Position numbers and translations under genes: made by a program | The notes under the pieces: generated by a model | Told to the model about the DNA's origin: nothing | Databases searched by the model: none | Seen by the model: the letters and a program-made list of their open reading frames with translations, nothing else | In this document: in pieces, positions 16,146-23,573 of the stretch | Position numbering within the stretch: the first letter of the stretch is position 1 | How the letters are laid out: every line of letters begins with the position of its first letter | From: an uncultured Oscillospiraceae bacterium | Lineage (GTDB): Bacteria; Bacillota; Clostridia; Oscillospirales; Acutalibacteraceae | Direction: 5' to 3' | Assembly: GCA_910588415.1 (NCBI GenBank) | Contig: CAJUPK010000014.1 | Coordinates: 1-26,565, forward strand | Length of the DNA: 26,565 nt

Positions 16146-16508
16146 GCGACACAAAGCAATGGGGCGATAAGGAAGGGACTTTTTGGTTACATGGTTCTGC
16201 TTGTGTTACCAGTCCCGGTGCCCCAGCTCTTATTAGTTCGGACGAAAACCACCCATACAGTGATATGTGGGCGCATTTATCGAAAAGTAAGAGCTGAGTG
16301 TACAATAACCATCTGTGTTTGCCAAGGAGGTGAGCAGGTCCCATTTTTGCTAGGGGTAAAGCGTTGTGCCAACGGGTTTCCAGTCAGGAACCATAGTTAC
16401 TGAACATCCGGAAGGGGTACCCCTTCCGCCGTGTATATCTATAATAGATATACACGATCTCACAGTGATTGTTGAGCAGAGCGCTTTACAGGACGCGTTT
16501 GTGTATGC
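16146..16508 (+). ncRNA. Candidate large structured leader RNA upstream of the opp operon
   Basis: The region from the predicted transcript start to about 16508 can fold as one closed unit. The closing helix pairs 16146-16157 (GCGACACAAAGC) with 16495-16508, including seven uninterrupted pairs (ACACAAA/TTTGTGT) and two single-base bulges. Inside are TGGGGC/GCCCCA (16160-16165 with 16220-16225), GGGACT/AGTCCC extended by GGTTAC/GTTACC (16175-16216), AGCTCTTA/TAAGAGCT (16225-16232 with 16288-16295), CGTTG/CAACG (16362-16374), a 20-bp palindrome (16409-16428) and a 12-bp perfect hairpin (16430-16456). The apical loop base run ATGGTTC (16191-16197) could pair with GAACCAT (16388-16394) as a pseudoknot. 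I do not recognise it as tmRNA, RNase P, SRP, T-box or a common riboswitch. Whether it is a separate RNA or a cis-acting leader is open. Confidence 0.55.
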
Positions 16509-16562
16509 CCGAAAACACCTGTGCATTTTGCACCATATTTTCTATGAGGAGGCTATTCAAGC

Positions 16563-18599
16563 ATGAGTAAGAAGATCATTGCGCTTGTTCTGGCGCTGGC
16601 TATGCTGGTCACCGTTCTCGGGGCCTGCGGCGGCGGAGAAGCAAGCAGCACGTCCAGTGCCAGCTCTCAGAGTACTGAGAGTTCCGGCACGGAGAGCACT
16701 CCCGCTGAAGATTCTTCCAGCGAGGAGAGCAGCGAAGGTGAGGAGACACCGGTTGATACCAAGACTGGTATCATGACCGAGGTCAACACAGACCGCGGCG
16801 AAACTCTGATTGTAGAGTGCGCGACCAAGACAGACGTTCCCGGCCAGTTCAACTCCTATATGTCTGGTACCCAGATGGGCTCTGGCATCCATCAGCTTAT
16901 GAGCAGCCATCTGTGGGAGATGAACACTGCCAAGGGCGAGCAGTACGGCGAGATCGCCGAGGGCATGCCCGAGAGCAACGAGGACTTCACTGAGTGGACG
17001 GTTAAGCTCCGTCAGGGCATCAAGTGGTCCGACGGCGAGGATGTAAACGCGGATGACGTGGTGTTTACCTTCAACATGATTATGGACAACGACACCATCG
17101 GCTGCTCCGCTGCTACCAAGCTGTACATAAAGTCTGTGGAGAAGGTTGACGACTACACCGTCAAATTTACCATGACTGAGTCCTTCCCCCGCTTTACCCA
17201 GCGCTATGGCATCACCGTTTGGGGCACTGACTACCGGATCGTTCCCGAGCACATTTATTCCCAGCAGGCGGACGTGACCACCTTTAAGGATGAGCAGCCT
17301 GTGGTGGCTGGCCCCTACACGGTAAAGGAATATGACCCGCTGGGCATGTGGATCCTCTACGAGCTGCGCGAGGACTGGAAAGACAGCACCCTGGGCGTAG
17401 TTGGCCAGGCGGAGCATGGCTTCACCGGCAGCGAGAATCCTCCCAAGTATGTATGGTTCCGTTCTTTCAGCGACTCCACTACCAAGCAGATGGCTATGAT
17501 CAACAACGAGATCGACGTGCTCTGCGAAGTGACTTTGGAAGAGTTCGAGACCATGAACAGCGCGAACGATAAGATCAAGTGCTGGTACGAAGACTTCCCC
17601 TATGCTAACCCCGATGATCCGGGCGCAAAGGGCATCGTGTTCTCCCAGGGCAAGGGCGCTCCCTATGATAACCCCGACTTCCGCTGGGGCATCTGCCTGG
17701 CTCTGAACATCGATCAGATCTCCATGAACACCTTCTCTGGCGCTGGCCGTGCAGCCCCCATCCCGCTGCTGAACAACACTCAGTACCTGCAGGAGACCTA
17801 TACTATCCCCATGCAGGAGTGGCTGGAGAACTTTGAGCTGGATCTGGGCGATGGCACCACCATTAAGCCTTATGACACTGGCTATGCCAAGCGTATGGCT
17901 GACTCCCTGGGCATCAGTGGCACCGATGAAGAGCTCATCACCATGTTTGGTGCAGGCTGGTGGAAGCAGGATAAGGAAGCTGCTGAGAAGCTGCTGAAGA
18001 AGGCTGGCCTGGAGAAAAAGGACGACGGCTGGTACTTTGACGGCAAGCCCTTTACCATTGAGCTGAGCTATCTGGCGGATAACGAGTTCCAGGAGATGCG
18101 TAGCGTTACCGCGGTTTATAACCAGCTGTTAGAGTTTGGTCTTAACTGCACTATCGTGAGCAAGTCTTCCGCTACCTGGGATGTGGACGGTGGCCAGGGC
18201 AACTTTGAGATTGCTGGCTATTGGCCCTCTGCTGGTATACTGAGAGACTTCTACAGCAACATCAGCGGCTGGGATCAGGAGCTCATTAAGCCTCTGGGCG
18301 AGACCGGTTCTGGCCAGGGTGCCCGCTGGAGCAATGACCGCGTCACGGAGATACTCCATGAGCTGGCCAATGTGGACCCCACCAGCGAGAAGAGCTATGA
18401 GCTGCATACAGAGTTCCTGCAGATTGCTGTTCAGGAGATGCCTGACATCAACTTCCTGTCTGGTACCAAGTTTGTACCTACCAACAGCACTTACTGGGAT
18501 GGTTATCCCAATGCGGAGAATCCCTATGACGGTCCCTGGTGGTGGTGGAGCTGCTTTAAGTACATGCTGCCCCATATCGAGACCGTGCAGCAGGGCTAA
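16563..18599 (+). CDS. ABC transporter substrate-binding lipoprotein, family 5 (Opp/Dpp type)
   Basis: Binds the substrate outside the cell for the importer encoded downstream. It has 678 aa: lipoprotein signal (1-21, lipobox LGAC), a Ser/Thr/Glu-rich linker to about residue 65, then a family 5 binding domain with the typical EWTVKLRQGIKWSDGE and ADDVVFTFNMI stretch near 140-170. It is longer than most DppA/OppA proteins (500-560 aa). The C-terminal part contains NSTYWDGYPNAENPYDGP and a WWWW run, which recalls family 5 proteins binding oligosaccharides (the cellobiose/xylan-type branch) as much as peptide binders; this is a hint only. AGGAGG ends 10 bases before the ATG. Codon choice is strongly biased, fitting high expression. 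Confidence 0.92.
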   Translation: MSKKIIALVLALAMLVTVLGACGGGEASSTSSASSQSTESSGTESTPAEDSSSEESSEGEETPVDTKTGIMTEVNTDRGETLIVECATKTDVPGQFNSYMSGTQMGSGIHQLMSSHLWEMNTAKGEQYGEIAEGMPESNEDFTEWTVKLRQGIKWSDGEDVNADDVVFTFNMIMDNDTIGCSAATKLYIKSVEKVDDYTVKFTMTESFPRFTQRYGITVWGTDYRIVPEHIYSQQADVTTFKDEQPVVAGPYTVKEYDPLGMWILYELREDWKDSTLGVVGQAEHGFTGSENPPKYVWFRSFSDSTTKQMAMINNEIDVLCEVTLEEFETMNSANDKIKCWYEDFPYANPDDPGAKGIVFSQGKGAPYDNPDFRWGICLALNIDQISMNTFSGAGRAAPIPLLNNTQYLQETYTIPMQEWLENFELDLGDGTTIKPYDTGYAKRMADSLGISGTDEELITMFGAGWWKQDKEAAEKLLKKAGLEKKDDGWYFDGKPFTIELSYLADNEFQEMRSVTAVYNQLLEFGLNCTIVSKSSATWDVDGGQGNFEIAGYWPSAGILRDFYSNISGWDQELIKPLGETGSGQGARWSNDRVTEILHELANVDPTSEKSYELHTEFLQIAVQEMPDINFLSGTKFVPTNSTYWDGYPNAENPYDGPWWWWSCFKYMLPHIETVQQG

Positions 18600-18639
18600 G
18601 CAAGTCCCTATCGAACGCAATAGCGTAGTTTGAACGGAG

Positions 18640-18682
18640 GACGGGTGTGCGGGCCACGGCCTGCATGCCCGTCTAATATTTT
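18640..18682 (+). terminator. Intercistronic hairpin after the binding-protein gene
   Basis: GACGGGTGTGCGGGCC (18640-18655) pairs with 18658-18673 over about 15 bp with three wobbles, followed by TAATATTTT. It is likely a partial terminator or a stabiliser of the upstream mRNA, which would give more binding protein than permease. Confidence 0.65.
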
Positions 18683-18729
18683 ACAGATAGGAAGTAATGC
18701 GAAACAAATATGAAGAAAGGAGCAGTACC

Positions 18730-18759
18730 ATGCGCACAGGGGGAAGTCCCCTTGTGTAA
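18730..18759 (+). CDS. Candidate 9-codon upstream ORF (leader peptide MRTGGSPLV)
   Basis: The only good ribosome site in the gap, AAAGGAG at about 18716-18722, is positioned for ATG 18730, not for the permease. This frame reads MRTGGSPLV and stops with TAA at 18757-18759, 12 bases before the permease ATG. Its codons overlap a 9-bp hairpin (CACAGGGGG/CCCCTTGTG, about 18735-18756). The permease itself has no clear site, so reinitiation or coupling is plausible. It is too short to judge by coding statistics. Confidence 0.4.
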   Translation: MRTGGSPLV

Positions 18760-18771
18760 GTCCCGTGTTGC

Positions 18772-19782
18772 ATGGCGAATAGCATGAAATTCAAAACATT
18801 CTTTTTGCAGCGCGTACTGGCCTGGGCGCTGACCATTTTGATCGGCGTGACTTTCATCTTCTTCATTCCCCGCATGTTCCCTTCCGATCCGGTTGAGAAC
18901 ATGATATCTCAAATGGAGACTCGTTCGGGTAATATGGCGCCCGAGGAAAAGGACGCTCTGCGCCAGTCCCTGCGCATCCAGTTCGGCCTGGACGGCAACC
19001 TGCTGGAGCAGTATGGCTACTATTTGAGCCATGGCTTGCTGCGCTTTGACTTTGGCCCCTCTTTGATGAGCTATCCAGAGAAGGTGGGGGACATTATTGG
19101 CCGCAATTTGCCCTATACGCTGATTCTGTCCTTGACTTCTACCTTGCTTGCGTGGTTCATTGGCAATTTTATTGGCCTGCTGGCAGGCTTCCGCAAAAAT
19201 AAGCGCTCCTCAAAGATTCTGGAGGGCATTGCCATCTGTATCTATCCTATCCCGTACTTCTTGGTGGCGCTGGTTTTGCAAATTATTTTCGCCTTTATTC
19301 TGGGGTGGTTCCCCTTGCAGGCGACCATTAAGGCCAATGCAGGATTTGGATCCTGGCTGGGTTCTATCTTAAATGCCTCGGTATTGCCGGCGCTGTCTCT
19401 CTTGCTGCTGGGAACAGGCTGGTGGATTATCTCCATGAAATCTCTGGCTTCTACCACGGCAGAGGAGGACTATGTGCGCTTTGCCCGCTACCGCGGCCTG
19501 TCCGAGCGCACCATTGGCGCCAGCTATGTGCTGCGCAACTCCATTCTTACGCAGATTACCGCGCTGGCCATGAGCTTGGGCGGTGTGTTTGGCGGCTCCA
19601 TCATGACCGAGATCATTTTTGGATATCCAGGTGTGGGCACGCTGATTCAGAAGGCCATATTGCAGTCTGACTACAATATGATCTTGGGCCTGATTACAAT
19701 CTCTATAGTCGCCATCTCCACTGCCACGCTGATCGTTGACTTGGTTTACCCGTTTATCGATCCGCGGATCCGTTACAGCTGA
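18772..19782 (+). CDS. ABC transporter permease, DppB/OppB-like
   Basis: Inner-membrane permease of the importer, 336 aa. Six membrane segments are visible (first about residues 14-34). There is an external stretch after the first segment (about 40-100) as in DppB, and an EAA loop near 220-245 (EEDYVRFARYRGLSER). It ends in the family-typical DPRIRYS. Starts at ATG 18772 or ATG 18784 are both possible and neither has a good ribosome site; see the upstream ORF at 18730. Partner permease follows at 19801. Confidence 0.92.
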   Translation: MANSMKFKTFFLQRVLAWALTILIGVTFIFFIPRMFPSDPVENMISQMETRSGNMAPEEKDALRQSLRIQFGLDGNLLEQYGYYLSHGLLRFDFGPSLMSYPEKVGDIIGRNLPYTLILSLTSTLLAWFIGNFIGLLAGFRKNKRSSKILEGIAICIYPIPYFLVALVLQIIFAFILGWFPLQATIKANAGFGSWLGSILNASVLPALSLLLLGTGWWIISMKSLASTTAEEDYVRFARYRGLSERTIGASYVLRNSILTQITALAMSLGGVFGGSIMTEIIFGYPGVGTLIQKAILQSDYNMILGLITISIVAISTATLIVDLVYPFIDPRIRYS

Positions 19783-19800
19783 TAGGAGGGGGAGCGCAAT

Positions 19801-20637
19801 ATGAAACGGTTTTGGAAAGCTGCTAACTTCCGCTTAAAGGCGGGATTGATTGTAACATCCATTTTTGTGCTTATTGGGTTTGTGGTTTATTTCATTCCCC
19901 ATAAAGATCCCTTTATCAGTAACTCCTACCCCAACAATTTGGGCGCTTCTGCTGAGCATTGGCTGGGTACAACCAGCTTGGGCCAGGATATAGCTTGGCT
20001 ACTGATTGAGGCCATTCATAATTCCCTGCTGATCGGCCTGATTGTTGCTACCATCGGCACGGTAGTGGGTGTGCTGGTGGGCCTGCTGGCAGGTTTTGCT
20101 GGCGGCGCTTTGGACAGAGTCTTGATGATTGTTACAGATACTTTCGTGGTAATTCCTTCTCTGCCCATCTTGATCATGATGACCTCTTTGATGAAGGGCG
20201 ATTCTACTGTGGTCGTGATGGCCCTGGTGCTGGCCATGTTTGCTTGGGCCTGGCCCAGCCGCCAGATTCGTTCCATGGCATTGACCATTAAGGAACGGGA
20301 CTTTATCCATACAGCCCGCTTCTCAGGCGAGAGTACCATGCAGATCGTTGTTACGGAAATTTTGCCCTTTGCGCTTAGTTGGTCCCTGTCCAACTTCATG
20401 AACGCCACATTGTCCGCAATTGGTTCTGAATCCAGCTTGGCAGTGTTGGGCTTGTCTCCCGGCAACCTGGTCTCTTTGGGCAATATGATCCAGTGGGCTA
20501 GAAACTACAACGCTGTTTTGGCCCAGCGCTGGCTGTGGATAGGCTCACCCATCGTTGCTACCGTGATTTTGTTTGTCGGCCTGTTTATGTTGATTACGGG
20601 GTATAACGACTATCAATCCATGAAGAGAGGCAGGTAA
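19801..20637 (+). CDS. ABC transporter permease, DppC/OppC-like
   Basis: Second permease, 278 aa. An N-terminal membrane segment (about 13-32) is followed by an external segment containing HWLGTTSLGQDIAW (a DppC landmark close to the usual GTD.lGRD), then five further segments. The EAA loop lies near 160-190 (KERDFIHTARFSGES, then ILPF). GGAGGGGGAG precedes the ATG; the gap to the first permease is 18 bp and the ATPase gene starts 5 bp after its stop. Forms the membrane channel with the DppB-like protein. Confidence 0.92.
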   Translation: MKRFWKAANFRLKAGLIVTSIFVLIGFVVYFIPHKDPFISNSYPNNLGASAEHWLGTTSLGQDIAWLLIEAIHNSLLIGLIVATIGTVVGVLVGLLAGFAGGALDRVLMIVTDTFVVIPSLPILIMMTSLMKGDSTVVVMALVLAMFAWAWPSRQIRSMALTIKERDFIHTARFSGESTMQIVVTEILPFALSWSLSNFMNATLSAIGSESSLAVLGLSPGNLVSLGNMIQWARNYNAVLAQRWLWIGSPIVATVILFVGLFMLITGYNDYQSMKRGR

Positions 20638-20642
20638 CGAGA

Positions 20643-21623
20643 ATGCTGAAAATTGAAAATCTGTCCACTTCTTATAAGACTATTGATGGTGATGTACACG
20701 TCATCAACGACCTGAATTTTACCATCAATGATAATGAGATTTTTGGTATCGCAGGTGAATCCGGCTGCGGCAAAACCACTTTGCTGAATACGCTCTATGA
20801 TATTGTAGAGTTTCCCCTGGTGATTGACAAGGGCCGGGTGGTGCTGGAGGGTGAGAAGAACGGCAATAAGTTCTCCTTTGAGTCCGGCAAAATTCGTGAC
20901 ACTTGGTGGAATAATATTTCCTATGTTCCCCAGGCGGCGCAGAGCGTTTTGAATCCTATTGTGCGCTTGAAAAAGCAGTTTGTGGATTCCATTCCAAAGG
21001 AAGACCGGAAGAACGAAACCGAGACACAGACTTTGGAGAGAGTGGCCGAGTATTTGAAAGAACTCAGTCTTTCTCCCGATGTGCTGGAGTCCTATCCTTT
21101 CCAGCTTTCCGGCGGTATGCGTCAGCGGGCGATTATCGCCTTGGCGACTTTCATGTCTCCCAGCGTGGTGCTGGCAGACGAGCCTACCACCGCTCTGGAC
21201 GTGGTAGTGCAAAAGGGTATTTTGATGATGCTGATGCGTCTGCAGAAGCAGCTGAAAAATACACTGGTTGTTGTTAGCCATGACATGGGCGTACACTATC
21301 AGATCACAGACCGCATGGCCATCATGTACTCTGGCAGTGTGATTGAGCTGGGCAAGACAGAGGATATCTTTGAAGACCCGATCCACCCCTATACCACCAT
21401 GCTGGTAGGCGCTTTGCCGCGTGTGGGTGAGGATATCCAGCGCGTGGGTATCCCGGGACGTCCCCCAGCGCTGAAAAATCCGCCTCCAGGCTGCCGGTTT
21501 GCACCCCGCTGCCCTCATGCCACTGACCGGTGCCGGAAGGAAGTGCCGGAGTTCCGCGAGGTAAGACCCGGGCGGTTTGCCGCCTGTCATCTGCTCAACG
21601 AGGAGGCGAAGGCGAATGGCTAA
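20643..21623 (+). CDS. ABC transporter ATP-binding protein, OppD/DppD-like
   Basis: One of the two ATPases driving the importer, 326 aa. Walker A GESGCGKT at 38-45, Q-loop at Gln97 (YVPQ), signature LSGGMRQR at 155-162, Walker B VVLADE at 175-180, switch His213 (VVSHD). The C-terminal oligopeptide-transporter extension has Cys-rich CRFAPRCPHATDRC followed by a final CHLL, four cysteines in the pattern that in some DppD-type proteins binds an iron-sulfur cluster. It overlaps the start of the next ATPase by 8 bp. Confidence 0.95.
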   Translation: MLKIENLSTSYKTIDGDVHVINDLNFTINDNEIFGIAGESGCGKTTLLNTLYDIVEFPLVIDKGRVVLEGEKNGNKFSFESGKIRDTWWNNISYVPQAAQSVLNPIVRLKKQFVDSIPKEDRKNETETQTLERVAEYLKELSLSPDVLESYPFQLSGGMRQRAIIALATFMSPSVVLADEPTTALDVVVQKGILMMLMRLQKQLKNTLVVVSHDMGVHYQITDRMAIMYSGSVIELGKTEDIFEDPIHPYTTMLVGALPRVGEDIQRVGIPGRPPALKNPPPGCRFAPRCPHATDRCRKEVPEFREVRPGRFAACHLLNEEAKANG

Positions 21624-22596
21624 GAAATTGCTTGAAATAAACGGAGTAAGTAAGATCTTTCGTGTGGGCGGTATGCTTAGGGGAAAGAAACTGGTAGCAG
21701 TGGATGATGTTACCCTGTCAATAGACAGCGACAAGCCCGTTATTTTGTCTGTGGTGGGCGAGTCCGGCTGCGGCAAGTCAACACTGTGTAAGATGGTGCT
21801 GCGGCTGCACAATCCGGACATAGGGGAAATCATTCTGGACGGCAAGAATTATGCGGACAGAAAGAGCTATGATCCGCACCAGTTTAAGCTGGACGTGCAG
21901 CCCATCTTCCAGAATCCCTATGAGTCTTTCTCTGCCCGCAAGACGGTGGACACCTATCTGTATAACACGGCTTTGCGTTTGGGAATCGCCAAGAATAAGG
22001 GAGAGGCGGACAAACTGGTGGATGAGGCTCTGAAGAGTGTAGGCATGTCGCTGGAAGTGGTGAAAGGCAAGTATCCCACCCAGTTCTCTGGCGGCGAGCT
22101 GCAGCGCGTCTCCATTGCCCGTGCCCTTATCACGCGGCCAAAGCTGATTATTGCCGATGAGCCGGTGGCTGCTATCGATGCTTCCATGAAAATGAACATC
22201 GTCAACCTGTTTAAGGAACTGCGAGATAAATATAAAATCTCTTTCATCTACATTACTCACGACCTGTCTACGGCTTATTATGTATCAGACTATATCGCGA
22301 CCTTGTATCGCGGTTGCCTGATAGAGTATGGCCCGGCAAAGGCTATTATGGATGAGCCTGCGCACCCCTATACAGAGCTGCTGATGAGCTCTGTGCCGCG
22401 GATAGGCGACAAGTGGGACAAAGAGCTGGCCATGCCAGACATGGAGGGCAAGGAGTATTCCATTTCCTACTGCAAGTTTGCCCCCCGGTGCCCGTATGCC
22501 ACGGATGAGTGCCGCAAAGAGCGTCCAAAGCCCACTAAAATGGGCGATGAGCGCATGGTGCTTTGCTACCACCCCTTGAACAGTAAAAAGGATTAA
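21616..22596 (+). CDS. ABC transporter ATP-binding protein, OppF/DppF-like
   Basis: Second ATPase of the importer, 326 aa. Walker A GESGCGKS at 48-55, Q-loop Gln99 (IFQNPYESF), signature FSGGELQR at 157-164, Walker B LIIADEP at 177-183 and switch His215 (YITHDLS). The C-terminal extension contains CKFAPRCPYATDEC. I choose ATG 21616 because AGGAGG at 21601-21606 is 9 bases upstream and it overlaps the OppD stop by 8 bp (translational coupling); the longer frame from 21577 adds an Arg-rich tail with no support. Last gene of the operon, followed by a strong terminator. Confidence 0.95.
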   Translation: MAKKLLEINGVSKIFRVGGMLRGKKLVAVDDVTLSIDSDKPVILSVVGESGCGKSTLCKMVLRLHNPDIGEIILDGKNYADRKSYDPHQFKLDVQPIFQNPYESFSARKTVDTYLYNTALRLGIAKNKGEADKLVDEALKSVGMSLEVVKGKYPTQFSGGELQRVSIARALITRPKLIIADEPVAAIDASMKMNIVNLFKELRDKYKISFIYITHDLSTAYYVSDYIATLYRGCLIEYGPAKAIMDEPAHPYTELLMSSVPRIGDKWDKELAMPDMEGKEYSISYCKFAPRCPYATDECRKERPKPTKMGDERMVLCYHPLNSKKD

Positions 22597-22628
22597 AGAG
22601 ATCATATGTGATACTCAAGCTTAAGCCA

Positions 22629-22675
22629 AAAGAGCGAAAGGCGCGGAGAAATCTGCGTCTTTCGCTCTTTGTTTA
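22629..22675 (+). terminator. Strong terminator of the opp operon
   Basis: AGAGCGAAAGGCGC (22631-22644) pairs with GCGTCTTTCGCTCT (22655-22668), 14 bp with one wobble and extended by two A-T pairs, followed by TTGTTTATT. It begins about 33 bp after the OppF stop. Confidence 0.85.
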
Positions 22676-22721
22676 TTGGCTTTTGACCGATGGTATCTTC
22701 TGCAAATAAGATTATTACGAC

Positions 22722-22762
22722 AAAAAGCCCCTTCCCCATGAAACCATGGGCCAGGGCTTTTC
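22722..22762 (-). terminator. Bidirectional terminator between convergent transcripts
   Basis: AAAAGCCC (22723-22730) pairs with GGGCTTTT (22754-22761), with an inner CCCATG/CATGGG stem (22735-22750). Read leftward it ends in GGCTTTTTG, fitting the XRE cassette; read rightward it ends in CTTTTCTATTTTTT. Confidence 0.75.
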
Positions 22763-22781
22763 TATTTTTTAGAAAAATAGG

Positions 22782-23051
22782 TCATGGGTGTAAGAGGTGG
22801 AAGGTAGAGCTAGATAGTGAGAGATCGCCAGAGGCATCCTTAAGAAAGGAATTTTCCTCAAAAAAGATGAAAAGATCGGAAGTGGCGTTGTAGGAGTTGG
22901 GAAGTACATAGTAGAGACGGTTCACAACCCGGGAATCATCTTCAAAAATATCTATATTGACGGAGGGAAAAGCCAGTAGCTTTTCCGGCGGAAGAGGAGA
23001 AGAGGAGCTTACCGCTTGCAGATAACTTTGATAGATCTGCTGCTGCGTCAA
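22782..23051 (-). CDS. Hypothetical protein, 89 aa, downstream of an XRE regulator
   Basis: I do not recognise this protein. It has 89 residues, no membrane segment or signal, a Ser-rich N-terminal part (SSSSPLPP), an acidic middle (NIDIFEDDSR) and a second Ser-rich tract before the end. It starts at TTG 23051, preceded by AAAGGAGGG at ideal spacing, which supports real translation. It lies 27 bp after the XRE regulator and before a terminator, forming a two-gene cassette. The pairing resembles small regulator-partner modules (toxin-antitoxin or phage-derived), but nothing in the sequence proves that. Confidence 0.6.
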   Translation of the reverse strand: MTQQQIYQSYLQAVSSSSPLPPEKLLAFPSVNIDIFEDDSRVVNRLYYVLPNSYNATSDLFIFFEENSFLKDASGDLSLSSSTFHLLHP

Positions 23052-23078
23052 GGAACGTCCCTCCTTTCAAAAATCTGT

Positions 23079-23297
23079 TTACTCATTTATGTTGTCTAAG
23101 ACCATCAAAGCTTCTACCGGAACATCCAGCGCTGCACTGCAACGAGCGAGAAAAGTCGTGGAAGGATTATCTTTTTCGCCATTTTCCAGGGCACTTATGT
23201 AGCGCGGAGAACAGTCGGATTTTTCAGCTAAAAACTCTTGCGAATAGTTCTTTTTCTTTCGGAATTTCCGCAGAGCAGCACCATTAAAAGTAGCCAA
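23079..23297 (-). CDS. XRE-family (Cro/C1-type) helix-turn-helix regulator
   Basis: A 72-aa single-domain DNA-binding protein. The HTH is clear: LRKFRKKKNYSQEFLAEKS as helices 1-2, then SPRYISALENGEKDNPS as recognition helix and turn, ending with a short hydrophobic helix (CSAALDVPVEAL). I choose TTG 23297, which has AAGGGGG about 8 bases upstream. The GTG at 23306 would add three residues but lies inside that site. It probably represses its own promoter and the 89-aa gene; palindromes at 23339-23400 are candidate operators. Confidence 0.85.
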   Translation of the reverse strand: MATFNGAALRKFRKKKNYSQEFLAEKSDCSPRYISALENGEKDNPSTTFLARCSAALDVPVEALMVLDNINE

Positions 23298-23338
23298 AGT
23301 TCTCACCCCCTTTTCTTAAATATTGAGAGGATGAGCAA

Positions 23339-23400
23339 GGGAGTACTCCCAAAAGCACATAACAGTATTGATATTATATTGACAATGCATATTTAATACT
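23339..23400 (-). promoter_or_regulatory. Promoter/operator region of the XRE cassette
   Basis: A perfect 12-bp palindrome GGGAGTACTCCC is at 23339-23350. A second inverted repeat, AGTATT (23364-23369) and AATACT (23395-23400), encloses a perfect minus-strand TATAAT (23378-23373); the -35 (TAGTAT) is poor. Location just upstream of the regulator fits autoregulation. Confidence 0.45.
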
Positions 23401-23517
23401 ATACGCTTTTTGTAAGTAAAAGGACCTGTACTCATCTCTACAATATTAAGAATAAATCATTGGAGGGGAAATGTGAAGGAACTATAGTGCATATTTGTGT
23501 TGAAAGCTGAAATATCT

Positions 23518-23556
23518 AAGAAAAAAGAGCAAACCCCTGTCTGAGCCTGCTCTTTT
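23518..23556 (-). terminator. Terminator of the blaI-blaR1-small-ORF operon
   Basis: AAAAGAGCA (23523-23531) pairs perfectly with TGCTCTTTT (23548-23556), with a 16-base loop. Read leftward it runs into TTTTTTCTT. It lies 18 bp past the end of the 74-codon frame. Confidence 0.7.
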
Positions 23557-23573
23557 AGGAAAGCACGATTGAA

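Noticed and set aside
16409..16456. Palindromic hairpins as Rho-independent terminators
   Set aside because: No T-run follows them on either strand.
16146..16508. Known RNA classes for the opp leader (tmRNA, RNase P, SRP, 6S, T-box, common riboswitches)
   Set aside because: I looked for their conserved motifs (for example the T-box GGGTGG, RNase P GAGGAAAGTCC, tmRNA tag and T-arm) and found none; a covariance search would be decisive.
20613..21845. 410-codon open frame on the minus strand opposite the OppD-like gene
   Set aside because: Antisense shadow; the plus strand encodes a complete ATPase with all motifs.
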